64,000 nt of DNA, from contig JAHBTP010000004.1 of the NCBI GenBank assembly GCA_019638485.1, forward strand, positions 1 through 64,000, in the 5' to 3' direction. Made by a program: the position numbers and the translations under genes. The notes beneath the pieces are model-generated. The model had not been told where the DNA came from and made no database searches. It saw only the letters and a program-made list of their open reading frames with translations. This DNA is from Ferruginibacter sp. (GTDB lineage: Bacteria; Bacteroidota; Bacteroidia; Chitinophagales; Chitinophagaceae). Positions 35,139-43,232 of this stretch are shown piece after piece. Every line of letters starts with the position of its first letter. Positions within the stretch are counted from its first letter, which is position 1.

Positions 35139-36170
35139 TTAGTCAATTTGCCAAGTCTCCTTCCCTTTCAATAATGCATCTAAATCTCCTTTACCATTCT
35201 TTGCTATGCTATCATCAATTTGCTGTACGAGGATGTCTTCATAACAGGGCCGATTTGTTTGATAGAAAACACCAAATGGCCGTGGAAGGTGGTCTTCTAA
35301 TGCAGGATTGTCAAACATCCGGGTCAGTACTTGTGCTTTAGCTAAATCATGTTCATCGTGTATCCAAAGGTCATTCTCACTACAATCTGAAACATTCACG
35401 ACTACCGGTTTCAAACCATCCAATTTAATACCCTTTTCCTTATTCGCACCAAACATTAATGGTTTACCATGTTCAAGGAATATGGCCTCATTGGGCTTGC
35501 TCAATTTTTCAGTAAAGGTTTCAAACGCACCGTCATTAAAAATATTGCAGTTTTGATAAATTTCTAAAAACGAAGCACCTTTATGTTGTGCAGCGCGTAA
35601 AAGCATACTCTGCAGATGTTTAGGATCACGATCCATAGAGCGAGCAACAAAAGTAGCATCAGCACCTAAGGCAAGGGCTGCCGGATTAAATGGATGGTCT
35701 ATACTTCCAACAGGAGTACTCTTTGTAATTTTCTTTTCTTCGGAAGTTGGAGAATATTGTCCCTTTGTTAAACCATAAATCTGGTTATTAAACAACATTA
35801 TGTTTACATCAAAATTTCTACGCAACAGATGGATAGTATGATTACCACCAATACTTAATCCATCTCCATCTCCTGTAACAATCCACACGCTCAACTCCGG
35901 ACGAGCTGCCTTTAATCCGCTGGCAATAGCTGTTGCTCTTCCGTGAATACCGTGCATACCATAGGTATTCATATAATACGGAAAGCGACTGCTGCAACCA
36001 ATACCCGAAATAATTACAAAATTCTCACGCGGGATTCCAAGTGTTGGAAATACTTTTTGTACTTGTGCTAAAATTGAATAATCACCACATCCCGGACACC
36101 AGCGCACTTCCTGGTCGGTAGCAAAATCTTTTGCCGTAAGGGGTTGTGGATCTATAACTCCGGTTGGCAT
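35139..36170 (-). CDS. korB: 2-oxoacid:ferredoxin oxidoreductase beta subunit (KorB-like)
   Basis: A thiamine-diphosphate-binding subunit of 343 residues. It has WCPGCGDYSILAQVQ (about 24-38), the TPP/Mg motif GDGDGLSIGGNH (about 99-110), and NNQIYGLTKGQYSPTS (about 127-142). It likely forms an oxoglutarate- or related ferredoxin oxidoreductase with an alpha subunit. No alpha gene lies next to it: the neighbours are an outer-membrane protein and an amidase. Substrate remains uncertain between 2-oxoglutarate and pyruvate. Confidence 0.9.
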   Translation of the reverse strand: MPTGVIDPQPLTAKDFATDQEVRWCPGCGDYSILAQVQKVFPTLGIPRENFVIISGIGCSSRFPYYMNTYGMHGIHGRATAIASGLKAARPELSVWIVTGDGDGLSIGGNHTIHLLRRNFDVNIMLFNNQIYGLTKGQYSPTSEEKKITKSTPVGSIDHPFNPAALALGADATFVARSMDRDPKHLQSMLLRAAQHKGASFLEIYQNCNIFNDGAFETFTEKLSKPNEAIFLEHGKPLMFGANKEKGIKLDGLKPVVVNVSDCSENDLWIHDEHDLAKAQVLTRMFDNPALEDHLPRPFGVFYQTNRPCYEDILVQQIDDSIAKNGKGDLDALLKGKETWQID

Positions 36171-36187
36171 AATTTAAAATTATTCTA

Positions 36188-36195
36188 CAAAGGTA
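36188..36195 (-). promoter_or_regulatory. korB promoter -7 box
   Basis: On the minus strand TACCTTTG lies 17 bp before the korB ATG at 36170, with TTG triplets 16 and 20 bp upstream as possible -33 elements. Confidence 0.5.
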
Positions 36196-36236
36196 AGTAA
36201 TGTTGCCTGCGCAATCAATGGTATAATTCATTAACA

Positions 36237-37967
36237 CTACTCAGCAACTCCTTGCTTAACAAAATCTTTAACAGCTAAGACCATCTTTGTGGCCACTCTT
36301 TTTCTAAAAAGGTCGTTCAGTATCATTTCTTCTTCTGCCGGATTACTCAAAAACAATACTTCGGCTAATACATTGGGATATTCTGTTGGACTATTAAGCA
36401 TAAAGTTAAAAGAGCCATTAATTCCATAATCTGAAAGTCCCAGCTCAAGCATTCTATTTTGCAAGGCTACACTGAGCGGTTTGTATCCTTCATGCCGGTA
36501 AAAAGCTCCTGTTCCTTTAGCTTCTATAGGATTAGCCGATGAGTTTAAATGAATACTCAACAATACATCAGGAAGACTATCTCTAAAAAACAAAATCCTT
36601 TCTCTATTATCAAAGAATTGTTCCTTGTTTCTGGTCATAATTACCCTTGCGCCTTCTTGTTCCAACTGCTTTTTTAATTCAAGAGCAATATCAAGACAAA
36701 TATTTTTTTCAATAGCACCGGTTATACCAACCCCTCCGGTATTCCTTCCTCCATGCCCGGCATCTACACCAATAACCAAGCCTTTAAGTGCGTTATGCAA
36801 AGGTGGACGTCTAACCTTTATCACCAGTATATTCCCTTCATAGTATATAAAGTATCCCCAGGGTTGATGATGTTTCAATGTAATAGAAATTTGATACACT
36901 CCATCAGCTGTTTGTTTATAACTCACCTGATCAATTTCTTTTGCACTTTGCAATTGGGAAATCCAGTTTGTATTATTCACTGCACCATATACGTCAATTA
37001 AAATTTGTGCCGGGTTTAATTTAGTTTGAGAAAAATATGGGAGCCGCCGCCCCAACTCCACTTTTACATAATCAAAAGAATCATCGCCATACACCTGCCA
37101 TTTACCTGTTAATGCAGTACTTATGGTAGTACCGGTTAAAAGCGTATCTACCCATTCATCTTCAATATAAGCAGAAACACCATTAGCAAGTTTTACTCGA
37201 TATTCATTTTTAATTTTCCCTGTAACTTCAAGATTAATGAGGCTGTCTATATATCCCAATTTTGCGCCGCCTAATCTATCTTCTCCTAATCCATACTTTA
37301 AAAATGCCAATCTTCCCTTTGTACGCACCACCATAGGTTGATTCATTTGTAAGGCGCCTATTGTATAATGATAGGTTTTGCTAATTGAATCTCCATTAGG
37401 TATAATAAGTAATGCTTTGGGCTTTTTTGCAACCGTTGTACCGGAATCAGGAATTTTAAATACTCCTTTATATATTCCGCGAATACTTATCTCATTATCA
37501 ACAGGCGCTTCAAACAAAGGTTGATTATCAAAATACACCTTTCCTCCAGGTTGTGCTTTAATTTCAATATTAATCTTCTCACCCGGCGGCAGCAACAAAT
37601 TGCCATCTGGAAAAACCTTAATTCGTTCAATATCGGGATTGATTACGGCTTGCTCCGGCTGAGCAGGTTGATACAGAAAGGAGATACGTGACATGGTACT
37701 TTTCTTTCCCTCTTTCGCCACTACATTAAAAATATTTTCTCCTTCTTTCAGTTTTGCTTCATAAGCAAAAGCACCGGTTTTATATACCGTTACCAAGGTA
37801 TCATTTATAGTAACCGTACAACTTGTGCATGTAATTCCGGTAATAAAATCACGATTATGGATAACCGAAGATGAAGTGTTTTTAGGGGAGGCAATTTTCA
37901 GGAGCGTCTTTTGTGCAGCAACTCCATAGCCACAAATAGAAATCAAAAAGAGCAGCAGAAGCTTCAT
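36237..37967 (-). CDS. N-acetylmuramoyl-L-alanine amidase (Amidase_3)
   Basis: A periplasmic peptidoglycan hydrolase that cuts the bond between N-acetylmuramate and the stem peptide. 576 residues: signal peptide (1-18), Ig-like N-terminal domain (about 25-100), a middle beta region (about 200-390), then the catalytic domain (396-573) with zinc ligands H405 (DAGHGG), E420 (GAIEKN) and H473 (SIHLNS), plus the catalytic Glu in NVLAEVLFLSN. All residues are present. The extra N-terminal domains probably control localisation. Confidence 0.93.
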   Translation of the reverse strand: MKLLLLFLISICGYGVAAQKTLLKIASPKNTSSSVIHNRDFITGITCTSCTVTINDTLVTVYKTGAFAYEAKLKEGENIFNVVAKEGKKSTMSRISFLYQPAQPEQAVINPDIERIKVFPDGNLLLPPGEKINIEIKAQPGGKVYFDNQPLFEAPVDNEISIRGIYKGVFKIPDSGTTVAKKPKALLIIPNGDSISKTYHYTIGALQMNQPMVVRTKGRLAFLKYGLGEDRLGGAKLGYIDSLINLEVTGKIKNEYRVKLANGVSAYIEDEWVDTLLTGTTISTALTGKWQVYGDDSFDYVKVELGRRLPYFSQTKLNPAQILIDVYGAVNNTNWISQLQSAKEIDQVSYKQTADGVYQISITLKHHQPWGYFIYYEGNILVIKVRRPPLHNALKGLVIGVDAGHGGRNTGGVGITGAIEKNICLDIALELKKQLEQEGARVIMTRNKEQFFDNRERILFFRDSLPDVLLSIHLNSSANPIEAKGTGAFYRHEGYKPLSVALQNRMLELGLSDYGINGSFNFMLNSPTEYPNVLAEVLFLSNPAEEEMILNDLFRKRVATKMVLAVKDFVKQGVAE

Positions 37968-38009
37968 AATAAATCAAAGGTATGATTATCTAACAAGGGT
38001 GTTAAACAC

Positions 38010-38055
38010 AACTGCGTAACCCATCCTCAGTGAGAGAACATGTAGTTACGCAGTT
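38010..38055. other. Perfect 11-bp inverted repeat between amidase and acyl-CoA dehydrogenase genes
   Basis: AACTGCGTAAC at 38010-38020 and GTTACGCAGTT at 38045-38055 surround a 24-nt loop, 23 bp beyond the dehydrogenase stop. On the minus strand it could act as a terminator, but no U-tract follows. Confidence 0.5.
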
Positions 38056-38077
38056 AAATGAAATAACAAATACTTCT

Positions 38078-39868
38078 TTAAAAAGGATATTTATTAGCCT
38101 CAATGATCTTTGCTGCAATTCTTCTTCGTGCCTCTTTACTGTTAAATGAGGGATACTTGGTAAAGCGTTTTAATCCCAACAACATCATACGTTGTTCATC
38201 GCCTTCGGCAAATGCATTAATTGCTTCCTTCCCTGCTTTATTCACCAAGTCCACTGCATCATTTATATAACAGCGAGTTATATCTGCTTCCACCAAAGCA
38301 GAGTCTAAGCCTGATTTCTCTACCTTTTTCATTGTACGAAGCAATGCGCTTTCTGCATGGAAGGTAAGAATAGCCATATCTGCAATATTCATTATAATTT
38401 CTTGTTCTTTTTCCAAAGTATTCATTAGCTTCTGAACAGCAGCTCCTGCTGTCATCAAAATTGCTTTCTTCATATTCATGATGGCCTTTTTTTCTTCTGC
38501 AAAAGGGCTATCATCATCATTGCCAAAATTTGGAAGGCTCATTAATTCTTTGCTTACAGCCATGGCCGGTCCCATCAAATCAAGTTTTCCTTTCATGGCA
38601 CGTTTAAGCATCATATCAACCGTAAGCAAACGATTAATTTCATTGGTACCTTCAAAAATTCGGTTGATCCGGCTATCACGATAAGCCCGGCTTATATTAT
38701 ATTCATCACTAAATCCGTTACCTCCGTGAATTTGTACTCCTTCATCCACCACATAACTGAGCGCTTCACTACCATCTACTTTCAGCATGGCACATTCAAT
38801 GGCAAATTCCTCTGCAGCACCCAACAGTGTTTCATTTTCCGGCCTTCCTTCGGAGGCTAACGATTCTTCCTTTTCATCAATCCATTTTGCAGTACGATAC
38901 AAAGCAGCTTCTGCTACCCAGGTACGGATAGCCATTTGAGCAAGTTTATACCGAATAGCTCCAAATTTTGAAATAGGCAATTTAAACTGCTCGCGGGTGT
39001 TGGCATAAACTACTGAATCTGTAATAGCATACTTACTTGCGCCCAAGGTGGCTGCTGCAAGCTTCAGTCTGCCAATATTAAGAATATTAAATGCAATAAT
39101 GTGACCTCGGCCAATTTCACCTAATACATTTTCTACGGGCACTTTACAATCTTGAAAATATAGCTGAACAGTAGAAGAGCCTTTAATACCCATTTTGTGT
39201 TCTTCGGGGCCTTGGGTAAAGCCTTCCATCCCACGTTCTAAAATAAAGGCGGTAAATTTCTCTCCATCAATTTTTGCAAATACAGTATAGACATCTGCAA
39301 ATCCTCCGTTGGTTATCCAAACTTTTTGTCCATTTAAAATATAATACTTTCCATCAGCAGACAGCGTTGCGGTTGTTTTGGCACCTAATGCATCGCTACC
39401 ACTACCCGGCTCCGTTAGTCCATAGCTACCCTTCCACTCACCTGTTGCCAATTTTGGAATATACTTTTTCTTTTGTGCATCTGTACCAAAATAAAGGATA
39501 GGTAGGGTTCCGATTCCTGTATGCGCACTAACTGCAACACTAAACGAATATCCTCCGCCTAACCCTTCGGCAATTAAAGTGGAAGTAACAAAATCCTTAC
39601 CCATACCACCTAATGATTCAGGAACAGAAGCCCCCAATAACCCCAGCTCTCCGGCCTTTTCAACCAAGGAAGGCATTAAGCCCTGTTCTCCATTATCAAT
39701 TCGTAATACATTAGGTAATACGTCAGTTTGCAAAAACTGCACACACATATCACGTATCATTATTTGTTCCTCAGAAAAATCTTCCGGTGTGAAAATTTGT
39801 GCAGGCGTACTTTCATTTATCAGCCACGCACCCCCAGTTAAAATTTTTTGTGCTGCTGTTGATTCCAT
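38078..39868 (-). CDS. Acyl-CoA dehydrogenase family protein
   Basis: An FAD enzyme that introduces the alpha-beta double bond in acyl-CoA, feeding electrons to ETF. The 596 residues include the typical fold (about 30-450): YGLTEPGSGSDA, VWITNGGFADVYTVFAKI, IHGGNGFSDEYNISRAYRDSRI and the catalytic Glu in FEGTNEINR. An extra C-terminal helical domain (about 450-596) resembles the long very-long-chain-type enzymes common in this phylum. A MarR gene lies 19 bp upstream on the same strand. Confidence 0.93.
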   Translation of the reverse strand: MESTAAQKILTGGAWLINESTPAQIFTPEDFSEEQIMIRDMCVQFLQTDVLPNVLRIDNGEQGLMPSLVEKAGELGLLGASVPESLGGMGKDFVTSTLIAEGLGGGYSFSVAVSAHTGIGTLPILYFGTDAQKKKYIPKLATGEWKGSYGLTEPGSGSDALGAKTTATLSADGKYYILNGQKVWITNGGFADVYTVFAKIDGEKFTAFILERGMEGFTQGPEEHKMGIKGSSTVQLYFQDCKVPVENVLGEIGRGHIIAFNILNIGRLKLAAATLGASKYAITDSVVYANTREQFKLPISKFGAIRYKLAQMAIRTWVAEAALYRTAKWIDEKEESLASEGRPENETLLGAAEEFAIECAMLKVDGSEALSYVVDEGVQIHGGNGFSDEYNISRAYRDSRINRIFEGTNEINRLLTVDMMLKRAMKGKLDLMGPAMAVSKELMSLPNFGNDDDSPFAEEKKAIMNMKKAILMTAGAAVQKLMNTLEKEQEIIMNIADMAILTFHAESALLRTMKKVEKSGLDSALVEADITRCYINDAVDLVNKAGKEAINAFAEGDEQRMMLLGLKRFTKYPSFNSKEARRRIAAKIIEANKYPF

Positions 39869-39887
39869 GTTCTTGTGTTTATATTGT

Positions 39888-40328
39888 TTATTTTAAATTA
39901 TCATATACTCTTTGTAATACCTCTTTAGCTATATCTACCTTTTCAACCGACACATCCTGTAATGCTTCATTGAGGGTTTGATTAGCCATTTCCATTGTTT
40001 TGTTCTGCAAACTTTGTGCCTCGGGGGTTAAAAAAATAAGATTAATTCGTCTGTCATCTTTTGAAGGAACCCGTTTTACCAATTTTAACTTTTCAAGGTT
40101 ATCTACCAGCCGGGTTATGCTTGGCTTATCCCTAAATGAAGCATCACATAATTGCTGTTGGCTAATTCCATCCTGCTTCCACAAATGATATAAAACACTC
40201 CATTGCTCAATAGTAATATCAATATTATTTTGCTTGAAATTCTTTTGAAGCCTTCGAGCAATAGCAATGCTGGCCTTGCCAGTAATAAAGCTGTAAAGCT
40301 CACTATATTTAAAATGGTTGTTTGACAT
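39888..40328 (-). CDS. MarR family transcriptional regulator
   Basis: A 146-residue winged-helix dimer regulator. The DNA-binding core runs about 45-105 (ISQQQLCDASFRDKPSITRLVDNLEKLKLVKRVPSKDDRRIN). It is the first gene of a two-gene operon with the acyl-CoA dehydrogenase, so it may respond to an acyl-CoA or fatty acid (inference). Upstream on the minus strand is TATCTTTA, one base from the -7 consensus. Confidence 0.92.
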   Translation of the reverse strand: MSNNHFKYSELYSFITGKASIAIARRLQKNFKQNNIDITIEQWSVLYHLWKQDGISQQQLCDASFRDKPSITRLVDNLEKLKLVKRVPSKDDRRINLIFLTPEAQSLQNKTMEMANQTLNEALQDVSVEKVDIAKEVLQRVYDNLK

Positions 40329-40453
40329 ACTATTGTTTATGCAACTTTGTAAAGATAGTTATTCAATCCATTTAAAAAAATTATTTTTGGCAAATCAAAG
40401 AGGGAAATGGTGCATTATTCAAGGCCATAAAATCTTCATTCTGAAAAAGAAAT

Positions 40454-41599
40454 ATGGTAATTTCAGCCATTTTGTTGGGGTTATGTATTGGGTATCTCAT
40501 ACTCATCTTGATTTATCAATGGGGATGGAAATCAATACCATACTATCATACAAAAGGAGAAGGTAATGCTGATACAACGGTATCGGTTATTATTCCGGCA
40601 AGAAATGAGGAAACAAACCTACCGGTTCTGGTCAATACATTATTAAAGCAAAGCTATTCATCCAATAAATGGGATGCAGTGATTGTAAACGACCATTCTA
40701 CAGATAATACGGCTCAAGTAGCTTCATTAGCAGGGGGAAATATCAAATTGGTTAATTTATCTGAACTTATTACCAGTACTATCATACCTTATAAAAAGAA
40801 AGCTATTGAAACAGGAATAAAATACACCACGGGGAAGATAATTCTCACCACAGATGCCGACTGCAAGGTTCCTCCAAATTGGATAAAGACAGTTTCGTGC
40901 TTTTTTACAGAGCGCACTAATTTATGTGCAGTAATGCCGGTGCGTATGCAGCCCGGAAAGCATTTTTTGGGCATTTTTCAAACACTGGATTTCCTTAGCC
41001 TGCAAGCCATCACCGCAGCAGCAGTTCATTCAAAATGGCATTCGCTAAGCAATGGAGCTAACCTTGCCTACCTTAGACAAACATTTTATGAAGTAAACGG
41101 ATTTGAAGAGATAGACCATATTGCCAGTGGTGATGATATACTTTTAACTGAAAAAATAACCGCATTACACCCTGCAAGTGTACAGTATATTCTTAGCAGA
41201 GATGTTATTGTTGATACGCTTCCCGAGCCAACATGGAAAAGTTTATTCAACCAACGAATTAGATGGGCTGGGAAATTCAACCATTTTAAAAATACGATTG
41301 TCCGGATTATCATGGCCTGGGTATATCTTTTTAATCTCATGCTCGTACTCACGCCTGTTTACGCATTATGGTCGTCTTTTGAAACAACTTACATACTAAG
41401 TGTATGGCTAACCGTTATAATAGGAAAGACATTTGTAGAGATAATTTTTCTTTTGCCGGTAGCTACTTTTTTTGAACAAAAATCACTGCTTAAATGGTTT
41501 CCGGTAATGCAGCCGGTTCATATTATATATACTGTTTTAACAGGGTTTTTAACTATTATTATTCAAAGGCCTGAATGGAAAGGCAGAAAGATAAAATAA
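40454..41599 (+). CDS. Membrane-bound family 2 glycosyltransferase
   Basis: 381 residues. An N-terminal membrane helix (2-20) is followed by a GT-A domain starting SVIIPARNEETNLP (about 44-57), with metal-binding D134-A-D136 and a processive-type QRIRWAGK motif near 270. Two to three C-terminal helices follow. It probably transfers a sugar to a lipid or polysaccharide acceptor at the inner membrane; donor and acceptor are unknown. The ABC permease gene follows after 15 bp. Confidence 0.88.
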   Translation: MVISAILLGLCIGYLILILIYQWGWKSIPYYHTKGEGNADTTVSVIIPARNEETNLPVLVNTLLKQSYSSNKWDAVIVNDHSTDNTAQVASLAGGNIKLVNLSELITSTIIPYKKKAIETGIKYTTGKIILTTDADCKVPPNWIKTVSCFFTERTNLCAVMPVRMQPGKHFLGIFQTLDFLSLQAITAAAVHSKWHSLSNGANLAYLRQTFYEVNGFEEIDHIASGDDILLTEKITALHPASVQYILSRDVIVDTLPEPTWKSLFNQRIRWAGKFNHFKNTIVRIIMAWVYLFNLMLVLTPVYALWSSFETTYILSVWLTVIIGKTFVEIIFLLPVATFFEQKSLLKWFPVMQPVHIIYTVLTGFLTIIIQRPEWKGRKIK

Positions 41600-41614
41600 G
41601 TGTAATCTTCGGCT

Positions 41615-42694
41615 ATGCCTAAATGGTTTAATCCTTATGCAAGAAAGAAATTTAATCGGAATATTCCGGCAGTTCTTTCGTTTATCATTATAATTATATT
41701 AATACTTCTTGCTTGTCTTGCCTATTTAATTTCTCCTGATCAATCACCAAATGCCAATCGCCAAATACTCGAAATACAAGGGAAACCACCGGGTTTTACT
41801 CAATCTTTTTTAAAAATTCCACATTCAAAAGAAGAACCGTTATCTATTGTCCGTCACTTTCTTTTCGGGCAACCTTATTCTTATCAACTTCTGCCAATAA
41901 CAGATTATGTAAAGCAGGTTAATGGTTATAGAGTGGAACACTACATTGATGAAGATACTACTGAGGTGTTGTTCTTTCCCAATGCAGCAACTACAAAAAA
42001 GCAGCCTTATGCTATTGTAAAGAAAACATTTTGGTTAGGTACTGATACTTTTGGAAGAGATGTTTTAAGCAGGGCTTTAATTGGGCTTCGTATAAGCCTT
42101 GCCGTTGGTTTTATTGCCGCATTTGTATCCCTGTTTATTGGCGTTACCCTTGGTGCAATTGCCGGGTATTACGGAGGTAGGGCAGATAAAATAATTCAAT
42201 GGTTAATTAATGTGATGTGGAGCATTCCAACCATCCTATTGGTGTTCGCATTAACCATTGCCTTAGGAAAGGGGTTTTTTCAAATTTTCTTTGCTGTTGG
42301 CCTTACGCTTTGGGTTCCTGTTGCACGTCTTGTACGCGGTCAGGTATTGGTTGTTCGTGAATTAGAATACATACAGGCTGCGATAACTTTAGGCCTTCCA
42401 TCGTATCACATTATATTAAGGAATATATTACCAAATATCATCGGTCCTATTTTGGTACTCACCGCTGCAAATTTTGCTTCAGCAATCCTTATTGAATCAG
42501 GATTAAGTTTTTTGGGTGTAGGGGTTCAACCACCGGTGCCAAGTTTAGGTTTAATGTTACGAGAGCACTACACTTACATTATTACTAATCATGCCATGCT
42601 GGCAATAATACCCGGTCTTATAATCATGTTATTGGTGCTGGTATTTAATTTGGTAGGAAACGGATTACGAGATGCTTTAGATGTTAGAAACTAA
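41615..42694 (+). CDS. ABC transporter permease, oligopeptide/dipeptide (DppC/OppC) type
   Basis: A 359-residue inner-membrane permease. One N-terminal helix (about 18-40) and a periplasmic loop of over 80 residues come first, with the family motif WLGTDTFGRDVLSR (about 135-148). A five-helix permease core with the EAA-like loop (ELEYIQAAITLGLPSYHIILRNILPN) follows. No partner permease, ATPase or binding protein lies nearby, so the rest of the transporter must be elsewhere. It overlaps the convergent Lrp gene by 4 bp. Confidence 0.9.
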   Translation: MPKWFNPYARKKFNRNIPAVLSFIIIIILILLACLAYLISPDQSPNANRQILEIQGKPPGFTQSFLKIPHSKEEPLSIVRHFLFGQPYSYQLLPITDYVKQVNGYRVEHYIDEDTTEVLFFPNAATTKKQPYAIVKKTFWLGTDTFGRDVLSRALIGLRISLAVGFIAAFVSLFIGVTLGAIAGYYGGRADKIIQWLINVMWSIPTILLVFALTIALGKGFFQIFFAVGLTLWVPVARLVRGQVLVVRELEYIQAAITLGLPSYHIILRNILPNIIGPILVLTAANFASAILIESGLSFLGVGVQPPVPSLGLMLREHYTYIITNHAMLAIIPGLIIMLLVLVFNLVGNGLRDALDVRN

Positions 42695-43161
42695 CTTGCA
42701 CTAATCAGTGCTTTTCTTGAAAACCCTTCTTCAAGTGAAATATACGTTTCCGTTCGTCCGATCCCTTCAATCTTTTGCACTTTGCCACGCAATACATTTC
42801 GTAAATGAACAATATCCTTACAAACAACCTCAAGCAACATACTATATGCACCGGTTGTGAAATTAAGTCTAACTACTTCAGGTATTTCTTTTAGCTGTGC
42901 CACCACATCATCATGTTGAGAGCACTTTTCTAAGAATACACCAATAAAAGCGCTTACATTATATCCCAACCTTCCCAGATCCACTTTTATTTTTGTTCCC
43001 TTTATAATTTTTTCCTCCTGTAGCTTTTTCATTCGTACATGAATTGTTCCGCCGCTAACAGAAAGTCTTTTGCCTAATTCCGCATAAGAGGTTCCGGCAT
43101 TTTCCATCATTTCATTAATAATTTGGAAATCCAAATTATCGAGATTTGTTTTTGAGGCCAT
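42691..43161 (-). CDS. Lrp/AsnC family transcriptional regulator
   Basis: 156 residues. The N-terminal helix-turn-helix is at about 8-55 (LDFQIINEMMENAGTSYAELGKRLSVSGGTIHVRMKKL), and the C-terminal RAM ligand-binding domain at about 70-145. It likely senses an amino acid. A 25-bp perfect palindrome lies 30-54 bp upstream of its ATG and is a candidate binding site. Confidence 0.92.
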   Translation of the reverse strand: MASKTNLDNLDFQIINEMMENAGTSYAELGKRLSVSGGTIHVRMKKLQEEKIIKGTKIKVDLGRLGYNVSAFIGVFLEKCSQHDDVVAQLKEIPEVVRLNFTTGAYSMLLEVVCKDIVHLRNVLRGKVQKIEGIGRTETYISLEEGFSRKALISAS

Positions 43162-43190
43162 TGTTTATTTTTTAACACAGTAATACAATA

Positions 43191-43215
43191 TTCTTCAACA
43201 AAATTTGTTGAAGAA
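43191..43215. promoter_or_regulatory. 25-bp perfect palindrome, probable Lrp operator
   Basis: TTCTTCAACAAA, a central A, then TTTGTTGAAGAA: two 12-base arms without mismatch. It lies just upstream of the lrp gene and downstream of the beta-helix gene. The flank on the side of a would-be terminator lacks a U-tract, so a regulator-binding site is favoured over a terminator. Confidence 0.6.
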
Positions 43216-43232
43216 AAAAAGCATAGATGTTC

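Noticed and set aside
43191..43215. Palindrome near lrp as an intrinsic terminator of the beta-helix gene
   Set aside because: The T-rich stretch lies on the wrong side for minus-strand transcription; an operator is more likely.
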